The position numbers and the translations under genes were made by a program. Positions 1 through 6,327 of a stretch of 9,588 nucleotides of DNA are shown one piece after another. Position 1 is the first letter of the stretch; every line of letters begins with the position of its first letter. Origin of the DNA: an uncultured Collinsella sp. (GTDB lineage: Bacteria; Actinomycetota; Coriobacteriia; Coriobacteriales; Coriobacteriaceae); assembly GCA_900551015.1 (NCBI GenBank), contig URUI01000071.1, positions 1 through 9,588 of the forward strand, given 5' to 3'. Under the pieces are notes generated by a model. It was not told the DNA's origin. It searched no databases and worked only from the letters and a program-made list of their open reading frames with translations.

Positions 1-1358
1 AGTGCACAGGTGAGCGCGGCGCTCGCGGCAGCCTCGGTGCGACCCCAGGCGATCCACCAACCGGACATGGCGGCAGCAAAGATCACCGCGACGGGCAGCA
101 TCGACAGGATGCCCTGTGCCTGCATGGTGGCGTTGGCCATGAGCACCAAAAAGCCCACAGCCGAGATGGCCGAGCCAATCTGGGGGGCCAGGCCAGCCGC
201 CGCTCCGATCGCGATGGCCGCAATGACCAGGCCGGGAAGCGCCGCGACCCCGGCCGTTTGCATCAGCAAAAAGCTAAAGGTGCCGCACGTTAGCGCCGAG
301 ATAGCGCGCATGGTGTAGTCGCGCGCATGGCTCCAGCGCGTGCCCGCCCAGCCGAGTGCGGGGTCGACCTCGATGACGTCGTCCTCGTAGTGCGACGGCT
401 CGATATCGTCGAGCTCCTGCTCGTCATCCGAAAGTTCGCCAACCATTTGCTCCAGGCTGCGACGGCCTTCGCGCACGCTGCCCAGACCGGCAAGGAGCTG
501 GTCGCAAAATGCCTCGATGCTGTTGGGGCGGTCCTGCGGCATGGGGGAGAGCGCGCTCATGAGCGCGGCCTCGGCTCCCGAGGGAAAGTGTGGTATCAGC
601 TCGCTGGGATAGGTGGCGCCGCCGATGATGCGGCCGAGCGAGTCGGCGGGCGTGGCCGCCATAAAAGGAGCGCTGCCGCACAGGCCCTCGTAGATCACAC
701 AGGCGAGGGCAAAGACATCGGCGCGCTCGTCGACCGTGCCGGTCTCGATATCGAGCTGCTCGGGCGGCATGTAGCCGATGGTGCCGCCGCGTGAGCCGCC
801 AAAGCCGCCAGCAGACGACAGCCGCGCCATGCCAAAGTCGGTGAGCTTTACATTGCCCGAGTGGTCGATGAGCACGTTGGCGGGCTTGATGTCCAGGTGG
901 AGCACGCCATTACTGTGGGCGAAGGTGAGCGCCTGGCCCAGGGCATCGGCAATGGCCGCGGCCTCGTCAAAGGTAAGTGAGTGGCCGTCCGCGCGGTGCA
1001 AAAACTCGGCCAGCGACATGCCATCGACATATTCCATAACCAGGTAGGCATAGGCTGTGTCGTGCGTAAAGTCGATAACCTGCACGATGTTGGGATGTTG
1101 AAGCATGGCGGCAGTGTGCGCCTCGCCCAGGACATCCATGATGTCGCTAGCGGGCATGCCGGCACCGTTGATAAGGGGGATGCGTTTAATGGCGACGCGG
1201 CGGCGCAGGTGCGTGTCGCGGCAGATCTCGATGGAGCCAAAACCGCCGGTCGCAAGTGTCTCGAGCGGCTGGTACCGCTTGAGCAGCTCGCGAGAGCTGG
1301 TGCCCTCCAAAGGAACGTCCGGCGAGAACCGGGCGGTATGTTGCGAGAAAAGCGGCAT
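1..1358 (-). CDS. PknB-like serine/threonine protein kinase with membrane tail (3' end cut by window edge)
   Basis: This is a eukaryotic-type Ser/Thr protein kinase that should phosphorylate proteins on the cytoplasmic side of the membrane. Reading the minus strand from the ATG at 1358 gives 452 residues with no stop before the window edge, so the C-terminus is missing. The ATG follows a GAGGG ribosome site. The kinase domain covers about residues 29-290. It shows the glycine-rich loop GGFG (38-41), VAIK lysine K58, a helix-C glutamate near E79, catalytic loop HLDIKPAN (154-161), DFG (174-176), and a PPE (198-200) in place of APE. An acidic linker (about 310-333) leads to at least three hydrophobic spans (about 352-440), where a classical PknB would have one TM and PASTA repeats. 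The catalytic loop has Leu instead of Arg (HLD for HRD), the non-RD type. Kinase identity is certain from the motifs; its substrate is unknown. Confidence 0.93.
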   Translation of the reverse strand, partial: MPLFSQHTARFSPDVPLEGTSSRELLKRYQPLETLATGGFGSIEICRDTHLRRRVAIKRIPLINGAGMPASDIMDVLGEAHTAAMLQHPNIVQVIDFTHDTAYAYLVMEYVDGMSLAEFLHRADGHSLTFDEAAAIADALGQALTFAHSNGVLHLDIKPANVLIDHSGNVKLTDFGMARLSSAGGFGGSRGGTIGYMPPEQLDIETGTVDERADVFALACVIYEGLCGSAPFMAATPADSLGRIIGGATYPSELIPHFPSGAEAALMSALSPMPQDRPNSIEAFCDQLLAGLGSVREGRRSLEQMVGELSDDEQELDDIEPSHYEDDVIEVDPALGWAGTRWSHARDYTMRAISALTCGTFSFLLMQTAGVAALPGLVIAAIAIGAAAGLAPQIGSAISAVGFLVLMANATMQAQGILSMLPVAVIFAAAMSGWWIAWGRTEAAASAALTCA

Positions 1359-1514
1359 GGCCAACCCTCGTGCGTTTAAAGTTCGTTTGCGAGCGGCGGG
1401 CGCGGGGCCGAGCCGTTCGCGGTGGCATAGATGCTGCTAGTGTAGCACGCTCGGGCAGATGGCGAGGATAGCGGGATGCGAGGTGGCCCGATCGATTCGG
1501 CCCGTTTCGGCTCG

Positions 1515-1655
1515 TTTGGAAAGCGCATCTCAGTTTTCAGCCAAATTATGGGATGCGCTTTCCAAATGGGGTGGGCTGCGGAAACTGCATCCCAGAATAT
1601 TGCCCTGGAACGGGATGCGCTTTCCGAACCGGCGTCCAAAAGGAAACCGCATCCC
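1515..1655. repeat. Five 14-bp elements in alternating orientation with a 62-bp period
   Basis: The consensus core is GGGATGCGCTTTCC and its reverse complement GGAAAGCGCATCCC. Copies lie at 1518-1531 (reverse, GGAAAGCGCATCTC), 1550-1563 (forward, exact), 1580-1593 (reverse, GGAAACTGCATCCC), 1612-1625 (forward, exact) and 1642-1655 (reverse, GGAAACCGCATCCC). Same-orientation copies are exactly 62 bp apart each time, and gaps between neighbours alternate 18, 16, 18 and 16 bp. The spacers themselves are not alike, so only the cores and their spacing are kept. Adjacent copies can pair as hairpins in RNA or serve as paired protein-binding sites. The first pair extends to a 17-bp stem (1515-1531 with 1550-1566) with one T/G mismatch, which is a wobble pair in RNA. 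It could be a dispersed genomic repeat family or an operator array; the sequence alone does not decide. Confidence 0.85.
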
Positions 1656-1756
1656 GCTTTGATGTGGGGACTGCGAACAAAAGCCGGACCGTGATCTGGC
1701 GCGGATTGGAGTTCGCCTGAATCATTGATGCTGGCTGGTGTGAGAACAGAGATAAA

Positions 1757-1770
1757 CGAGCGGCTCGAGC
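1757..1770. promoter_or_regulatory. Overlapping palindromes just upstream of the TATAAT box (possible operator)
   Basis: CGAGCGGCTCG (1757-1767) and GCTCGAGC (1763-1770) are overlapping perfect palindromes lying in the spacer immediately before the -10 box of the regulator gene. A repressor or the regulator itself bound here would block RNA polymerase. Short GC-rich palindromes arise easily by chance in such DNA, so the operator role is only a suggestion. Confidence 0.3.
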
Positions 1771-1772
1771 GA

Positions 1773-1778
1773 TATAAT
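1773..1778 (+). promoter_or_regulatory. Candidate -10 box (TATAAT) for the LuxR-type regulator gene
   Basis: A perfect TATAAT sits 19 bases before the chosen ATG at 1798, which predicts a very short leader of roughly a dozen bases. No TTGACA-like -35 lies at the expected 16-18 bp spacing, so the promoter may need an activator. The box overlaps an upstream ATG at 1777, which argues that 1777 is not the translation start. Confidence 0.5.
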
Positions 1779-1797
1779 GACACGCTATGGAGGCCGT

Positions 1798-3933
1798 ATG
1801 CTCTTTTCCCGCCGTTCTGCTACATTTGCCTGCGCCATTGCGCTTGTCGTAATGGCGGTCACCCCTTATCACCGGTTTTCATCTTCAATCGGCCTAGCGT
1901 CAGGTGCAATGACCTGGCTCGTTATCCTGGGCGCATGCCTCGCGGCGTTTGTTCATGGTGCTGCGCTATGCAAGGGGGGAATGAGAAGGCCGAGGCATCT
2001 CGGTGCCATCGGTATTTTCCTTGGTGTTATTGCAACGGTTCCCGAATGGGCCGACCTGGCTTTCTATGCTCGCGGAGACTCTATTCCAATCGTGTTTGCA
2101 CCGATTTGGTTGTTACATGGCGTTTCGTGTGTCTCGTGCTTTGTTGGGTCGCTGCTTCTCTCATATGTTATTTGGGGCACGGCGGACTCTCCTTTGACGC
2201 AGAGGTCGACACGGACTGACGAAAGGGAAACTCGTCACCCGCAGGACGCGATTTTTACAGAAACAATAGCCGTCATGTCTTGCCTGCTGTTTTGCTGTCG
2301 AGTTTCATGGAGAGTCGTTCCCGAGCCATGGGGGATGCCCCCTGTAACGGCCGCGTCAATTGGCCTTGCGCTTTTAATTCCGTTGGTCTATCTCGCATTG
2401 ACTGTGGCCCCGCCGTTTTGCCGCCCTCGTGCCTTTGGCCATGGGCGGCGCGACGTGTTTGCCTGTTCTGTGCTCGTAGCAGTTCCTATTGGTCTTATTC
2501 CGGCTGTTGAGGCGGCATACTTCGCAAGCGATGCCGTGGTCATTGCATTGCTGGCGATGGGGTCCGTTATCGCTGCTGCCTTCGTATGCATGTTGCTAAG
2601 GGGGAAACGGGACAACAATTCGGATATCGCCTGTGCGTCCGACACATTCGATGCGGGGGTGTTTTCCCCTGCCCTGTCGCCTAGAGAAGAGCAGTTTGTT
2701 CGACTGCTGCTCAAAGGGAAAACGCCGGCGGAAATTGCCAAGGAGACGGATACGAAGCCATCGACGGTGAGAACAACGCTTCACCGAGCATACGGGAAGG
2801 CGTCGGTTGCGGGCTCACGCGAGCTCGTGGCGCTGTTTGCGGGTGAGGGCGATACTGTAGGGCATGAGCTACCGCAGCGGCATGCTGACGATATAGTGGC
2901 ATCAGCTCGAACGCGCCGGCTGTTTCGATACCTGCTCACATTATTCTTTATCCTCCTTGCGGCGGGGCCCTTGGTAATGGCGGATAGCGATTGGGGGTCC
3001 GGTGTTTCGCGGGCTGTCGCCTTTTCCCTCTTAAGCTACGCATTGGGTCTCGGACTGCTTCTGTCGCTACGCTACGCGGGTGGAAAAGCGAATCGTGGCG
3101 CTGCGCTGGATAGAGCGGGTGAAGCGATTTGGCTCGGAAGCCCGTACGTATGGGCGGTGCTATCTGCTGTGGAATGGTCTTTTATCTATATCGCGGCATT
3201 GATGTGCATACGCGTTCCGTTGATGGCTGTGCCGGTCCTGTTTTGCGGCGTGGCGTCTACGGCTTCGCTCGCTGTTGGGCTGCGTCCGTTTAAGGTGCAT
3301 GCCCATGCTCGGGCTATCGTGCCGTTGGTGTCAATGGGCATGGTTGCCTTAATCTATGCGGTCGCTAGGGGGCGAATCCATGGACTTGCGGTGCTGACGG
3401 GGGTGCTGCTCACATATATAGTGATGCGAAGCTGTCCGCAGCGCAAAATGCTTGGGATATGGATGCTTTGCTTCGGGGCGACGGCTCCTGTTTGGGCTGT
3501 CTTGCTCAATATGGTGCAGGATCTGACGGTTTTCGAGCCGTTGTTCCTCGCGTCGTTGTTGGGGCAAAGTTCGGCTGTCAATGTCGTCGTGGCAACGGTG
3601 ATTGTTTGCTGGTCTGTGCCCATGTTCGTTACGCACATCGCGCTCGCCCGCTCGGTTGAGGACGAGAAGGCCGTCTTGGAGTACCGGGCGAACGGGTCCA
3701 CCGAAACGGCCCGCGTGCGCCAGCTGGCCCTGCTTACGTCGCGCTCCCTTTCTGATGTTCAGTCGCAAATTTTGCTGATGACGGCAGAGGGGGCAACGAC
3801 AAAGGCCATTGCGGAGGATGTCGGTTACGCTGCATCTACGGTGCAAGCGCTGCGGTCTGCATCTTACCGCCAGTTGAAGATCAAGAATAAGGCGGAGCTA
3901 ATTTTATTGTTATCGCAGGTAAATAACGTGTAA
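1798..3933 (+). CDS. Membrane-bound LuxR-type regulator with two (8 TM + HTH) modules
   Basis: A 711-residue polytopic membrane protein carrying two LuxR-family DNA-binding domains. I chose the ATG at 1798, preceded by GGAGG (1789-1793), because the in-frame ATG at 1777 overlaps the TATAAT box. Residues 1-270 hold about eight hydrophobic spans (near 7-24, 32-58, 67-91, 95-126, 151-171, 181-205, 217-242, 243-268). The first HTH follows at 293-347 and begins LSPREEQF, close to the family consensus. Eight more spans follow (near 374-394, 404-427, 444-471, 474-496, 506-523, 529-544, 551-573, 590-617). The second HTH is at 651-705 and begins LSDVQSQI, which departs from the LTPRE consensus. The HTH domains are 358 residues apart, so the protein looks like an internal duplication of a one-module ancestor. 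With both N-terminus and HTHs inside, it could sense a membrane or external signal and regulate the genes downstream. Target genes are inferred from position only. Confidence 0.9.
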   Translation: MLFSRRSATFACAIALVVMAVTPYHRFSSSIGLASGAMTWLVILGACLAAFVHGAALCKGGMRRPRHLGAIGIFLGVIATVPEWADLAFYARGDSIPIVFAPIWLLHGVSCVSCFVGSLLLSYVIWGTADSPLTQRSTRTDERETRHPQDAIFTETIAVMSCLLFCCRVSWRVVPEPWGMPPVTAASIGLALLIPLVYLALTVAPPFCRPRAFGHGRRDVFACSVLVAVPIGLIPAVEAAYFASDAVVIALLAMGSVIAAAFVCMLLRGKRDNNSDIACASDTFDAGVFSPALSPREEQFVRLLLKGKTPAEIAKETDTKPSTVRTTLHRAYGKASVAGSRELVALFAGEGDTVGHELPQRHADDIVASARTRRLFRYLLTLFFILLAAGPLVMADSDWGSGVSRAVAFSLLSYALGLGLLLSLRYAGGKANRGAALDRAGEAIWLGSPYVWAVLSAVEWSFIYIAALMCIRVPLMAVPVLFCGVASTASLAVGLRPFKVHAHARAIVPLVSMGMVALIYAVARGRIHGLAVLTGVLLTYIVMRSCPQRKMLGIWMLCFGATAPVWAVLLNMVQDLTVFEPLFLASLLGQSSAVNVVVATVIVCWSVPMFVTHIALARSVEDEKAVLEYRANGSTETARVRQLALLTSRSLSDVQSQILLMTAEGATTKAIAEDVGYAASTVQALRSASYRQLKIKNKAELILLLSQVNNV

Positions 3934-3967
3934 ACGCCTGAGCAATCAACTCAATAGCGGGTGTTTA
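3931..3967 (+). terminator. Hairpin at the regulator stop codon (weak terminator or mRNA end)
   Basis: TAAACGCC (3931-3938), which includes the stop codon, pairs with GGTGTTTA (3960-3967) through eight pairs including one G-T wobble. Inside the 21-base loop, TGAG (3939-3942) can pair with CTCA (3950-3953). No clean U-run follows, only a pyrimidine-rich stretch, so it is at best a leaky terminator between the regulator and the secreted-protein gene. Confidence 0.35.
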
Positions 3968-4001
3968 CAGACATCTTTCTCTATTCATGCGAAGGTTGCC
4001 G

Positions 4002-4013
4002 TGCGTCGACGCA
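4002..4013. promoter_or_regulatory. Perfect 12-bp palindrome upstream of the secreted-protein gene
   Basis: TGCGTCGACGCA is a perfect palindrome ending 29 bases before the ATG at 4043. It lies in the 109-base gap where a promoter for the downstream genes would be expected. LuxR-type HTH proteins bind as dimers to such dyads, so it is a candidate operator. I could not find a convincing -35/-10 pair next to it. Confidence 0.35.
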
Positions 4014-4042
4014 TTGTTAACCGCTTTTGATTGGAGAAGGCC

Positions 4043-4555
4043 ATGATTAAGCCAAGGAGCGCTATTGCTCGAATCGGAGTCGGCTTGGTGATTGCAGCTG
4101 GTCTGTCCCTAGGGGTTCCCGCTGCATCGTTTGCACAAGAGGAGTTTGACACCTCTCAGGTTTCCAGCATTACTCAAAACGCCGATACGGGAATTACGAC
4201 CTGTACGAACAATGCCGATAAGGCATTTAGTTTTCAATGTGCCGGGACGAGTGCAACTGGCTACCGTCAAAAGGATGATTCCTCATCGCTCTATCTGGAT
4301 ATCCAGGGCCATACGGGAAATCCGCTTCGGTTATATACAGACGGTGCGTATAACACAAGCGGTAGCGGCAGCATGAATTGTACTCAGGGAACGTATCGTT
4401 CGAATCACAAGGGACAGTGGGAAATGTATAACCTCGTCCGTGAGAACGGGCGATCTGCGGCGCGACTGACTGCATGGGCGGAGTCTGGCTACGGCACTGT
4501 TATTGGCGTATGGAGCCCCGACTGCGTCGGGCATTTCCACAAGCTTCCCGCATAG
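4043..4555 (+). CDS. Secreted small four-cysteine protein, possible bacteriocin-like effector
   Basis: A 170-residue exported protein of unknown function. I chose the ATG at 4043 because GGAGAAGG (4033-4040) is its ribosome site; an upstream in-frame TTG at 4031 would overlap that site. Residues 1-31 form a typical Sec signal peptide with a basic start, a hydrophobic core, and an AASFA cleavage site before Q32. The mature part of about 139 residues is polar, rich in Ser, Thr, Gly, Asn and Tyr, has no TM segment, and has four cysteines (C54, C66, C113, C161) that could form two disulfides. The C-terminal part, with GVWSPD at 155-160, resembles from memory small secreted Gram-positive proteins ending in a WSPD-like motif; I cannot verify this. 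It sits just before an ABC transporter, as bacteriocin structural genes often do. It does not show the lactococcin 972 pattern I know. The export signal is well supported; the effector role is inference. Confidence 0.8.
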   Translation: MIKPRSAIARIGVGLVIAAGLSLGVPAASFAQEEFDTSQVSSITQNADTGITTCTNNADKAFSFQCAGTSATGYRQKDDSSSLYLDIQGHTGNPLRLYTDGAYNTSGSGSMNCTQGTYRSNHKGQWEMYNLVRENGRSAARLTAWAESGYGTVIGVWSPDCVGHFHKLPA

Positions 4556-4568
4556 TTGTTTGAAATGG

Positions 4569-4599
4569 CTCCCTTCCGGCTTTCTGGGTCGGAAGGGGG
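4569..4599 (+). promoter_or_regulatory. GC-rich hairpin between secreted protein and permease genes
   Basis: CCCTTCCG (4571-4578) pairs perfectly with CGGAAGGG (4590-4597) around an 11-base loop, and the stem extends by two more pairs to 4569/4599. It begins 14 bases after a stop codon, and its 3' arm runs into the purine-rich ribosome site of the next gene (about 4594-4605). There is no U-run. It could stabilise the upstream mRNA end or damp translation of the permease relative to the secreted protein. Confidence 0.5.
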
Positions 4600-4609
4600 A
4601 GGAGGACGT

Positions 4610-5491
4610 ATGAACCAAAAGCTCGCAAGATACGAACTGTCGAAAACGATTAGACGTCCAGCTTTTATCCTTGCTCTCTTGATTGCGGTCGCAGTTGCAA
4701 TAGCTGCCGCGCTGGAGCCGTGGGCAAATTTGGAAAAAGAGCGCCACAACCTTCTTTCTTTTGGTTACGGCGTTGGCGTGCAAGCCGAAAATTATCTCGG
4801 TCAAACACGTGAAAGCAGCTTCGGTAACTGGATTGTTGTGAGCGCGAACGCGCCACTGTCTGCGTCGGTGTTTTTCTATGCACTGCCCCTGCTTGCAATG
4901 TTGGCTGGATCTTGGTCGTGTCTCTTTGAGCGTTTGAGTGGTTATGACATGCAGATATGCACGCGCGTTTCCAGAAAGGCGTACGTGAACGTAAAGATGC
5001 TGTCTGCTTTCCTCTCCGCGTTTACAGTGACTGCCATTCCTCTGCTCGTCAATTTCCTGATCGTCTCGATGCTTTTTCCTGCGTATCTTCCTCGGGTCGA
5101 TGAGTCGACTTACGTAGGACTTTACCTGCATAGCTACTTCTCCGGTCTATTTTATTCGCATCCTTTGTCATATGTGCTCGCATACACGCTGTTCGATGCT
5201 GTCACGCTCGGGACTTTATCCATGGCTGTAACTGGCTTCTCAATTTTGTTTCGTAGCAGAATCAAAGCGATAATTGTCCCGTATCTGCTAATGGTTGCGT
5301 GGCATTTTGCAAATGGCTGGATCTTCGGCGTAATGGCTTGTGTGGGGTTTAACTGCAATATCCTCAACAGCATCAGGTCGGAATCGCTGAATAACTGGCC
5401 AGACATTCGAGCCGGTTTTGCGGAAATCATATTATTGACCCTTGCTTCGTTGGCTTTTTCTGGGGCGTGGAAAAGACGCGAGGTGGTCTGA
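4610..5491 (+). CDS. ABC-2-like transporter permease, subunit A
   Basis: A 293-residue integral membrane protein, probably one half of the membrane part of an ABC transporter. The ATG at 4610 follows a strong GGGGGAGGAGG site; an in-frame TTG at 4556 lies upstream of the hairpin and is unlikely. Six hydrophobic spans are visible near residues 17-37, 84-106, 132-155, 182-214, 219-241 and 270-287. A loop of about 45 residues lies between spans 1 and 2, the usual ABC-2 layout. After span 2 a basic segment (115-130, TRVSRKAY) matches in position and character a segment in the next gene product and probably contacts the ATPase. Its stop overlaps the next start by one base (TGATG), showing translational coupling. 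Sequence similarity to a named permease is not recognised; the family call rests on topology and on the ATPase gene two genes downstream. Confidence 0.8.
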   Translation: MNQKLARYELSKTIRRPAFILALLIAVAVAIAAALEPWANLEKERHNLLSFGYGVGVQAENYLGQTRESSFGNWIVVSANAPLSASVFFYALPLLAMLAGSWSCLFERLSGYDMQICTRVSRKAYVNVKMLSAFLSAFTVTAIPLLVNFLIVSMLFPAYLPRVDESTYVGLYLHSYFSGLFYSHPLSYVLAYTLFDAVTLGTLSMAVTGFSILFRSRIKAIIVPYLLMVAWHFANGWIFGVMACVGFNCNILNSIRSESLNNWPDIRAGFAEIILLTLASLAFSGAWKRREVV

Positions 5492-6327
5492 TGCTGTTTA
5501 GGCTGGTCGCCGCGGACCTGAGGACCGCTTTGAAGAAGAACATCATCACTTTTATTGCAATTGCGGCAGTGACCGTTGCGAACTTGGTGTACGCCTACGG
5601 ATTGTCTTCTGTGTATGGGGTTAGAACGGATACCTTGGGGTTTGCGGATAATCTTGCGCTCGTGTTTGCCGGATCTGCTCCGTTTGAGCCTAGGCCCGGG
5701 GTCATGTTTGTGCCTCCGCTAGGATGGCTATTTCTCATTCTGCTTATTCTCTATACAACACTCGACTATCCGACCGAATCGTTGCACGGGTTTGGTTTGC
5801 AAGCGCTTGTTCGATGCCGGGCAAGAACCCTTTGGTGGGTCTCGCGTTTTATCTTGGTGGCGGCAGTAACGGCATTTTCACTGCTCGTGGTGGTTTGCTC
5901 TGTTGTGATTTGGAGCTTGGTGGTGAGCTCCTCGTTCAGCGCGGTCATTCATGGTGAGTCGCTTCAACTGGCTAATTTGGCGCCGTGGTTTCTCAAAGCT
6001 GCCGAGGCAGATGCGCTGCCGTTTTTCATAGGTCTCTTATTTGCTTTTGAGGCGCTTGCGTTTGCGCAGGCAGCGGTTGGGTTTGTGCTTGGGTCGTCAG
6101 TCTCGTTTGTGGTTTTAATGAGCTACCTGATCTGCTCGGCATATGCACGACATTGGGCGCTATTGGGTAACGCCTTGATGCTGTTGCGCTGGGGTGGAAT
6201 TGTCAAAGAGGGAATCGCGGCGGGCTCGAGTGTCTTGTCATCAATTGGGCTTATGTCGTTATGCCTATCGTTGGGTGGACTGTGGTTTCGAAGGGCCGAC
6301 CTTATAGAAAAGGGGGACAAGATATGA
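5491..6327 (+). CDS. ABC-2-like transporter permease, subunit B
   Basis: A 278-residue integral membrane protein, the probable partner of the preceding permease. The ATG at 5491 overlaps the previous stop and follows GAGGTGG (5480-5486); an upstream in-frame GTG at 5467 lies inside the previous gene. Hydrophobic spans appear near residues 17-38, 75-92, 118-145, 177-197, 198-220 and 248-266, again six, with an external loop of about 35 residues after the first. A basic segment (108-119, RCRARTLWWVSR) follows span 2 as in subunit A, which suggests the two are diverged paralogues forming a heterodimer. The stop codon overlaps the ATPase start (ATGA), so all three transporter genes are translationally coupled. 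The transported substrate is unknown; the neighbouring secreted protein or a membrane-active toxin are the obvious candidates. Confidence 0.8.
   Translation: MLFRLVAADLRTALKKNIITFIAIAAVTVANLVYAYGLSSVYGVRTDTLGFADNLALVFAGSAPFEPRPGVMFVPPLGWLFLILLILYTTLDYPTESLHGFGLQALVRCRARTLWWVSRFILVAAVTAFSLLVVVCSVVIWSLVVSSSFSAVIHGESLQLANLAPWFLKAAEADALPFFIGLLFAFEALAFAQAAVGFVLGSSVSFVVLMSYLICSAYARHWALLGNALMLLRWGGIVKEGIAAGSSVLSSIGLMSLCLSLGGLWFRRADLIEKGDKI

Larger units (their letters stand above)
1359..1797. other. Divergent intergenic region between kinase and membrane regulator
   Basis: No convincing gene lies in these 439 bases. Short open frames exist, but they have no ribosome site, run through the repeat array, and resemble no protein. 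The region holds the phased inverted-repeat array (1515-1655), an extra partial core GGGATGCG at 1473-1480 that is out of phase, a TATAAT box (1773-1778) for the rightward gene, and palindromes just before it. A leftward promoter for the kinase must also lie here. The minus strand around 1440-1450 offers TACACT as a possible -10 box, but I see no good -35. Confidence 0.7.

Noticed and set aside
327..1379. Plus-strand open frames opposite the kinase (327-794, 981-1379 and others).
   Set aside because: The minus strand encodes an intact kinase domain with all motifs.
1515..1655. Repeat array considered as a CRISPR array.
   Set aside because: The repeats are only 14 bp, alternate in orientation and have gaps of 16-18 bp; CRISPR repeats are direct, longer and separated by longer spacers. 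No cas gene is present.
1459..1694. Two overlapping short open frames on the plus strand.
   Set aside because: They run through the repeat array, lack ribosome sites and give unlike proteins from the same DNA.
4043..4555. Secreted protein considered as lactococcin 972 itself.
   Set aside because: It is longer and lacks the sequence pattern I know for that family; only the gene arrangement is similar.
4331..5131. A 266-codon minus-strand open frame opposite the secreted protein and permease.
   Set aside because: It has no ribosome site and no domain, and the plus strand carries a signal peptide and TM helices with good start signals.
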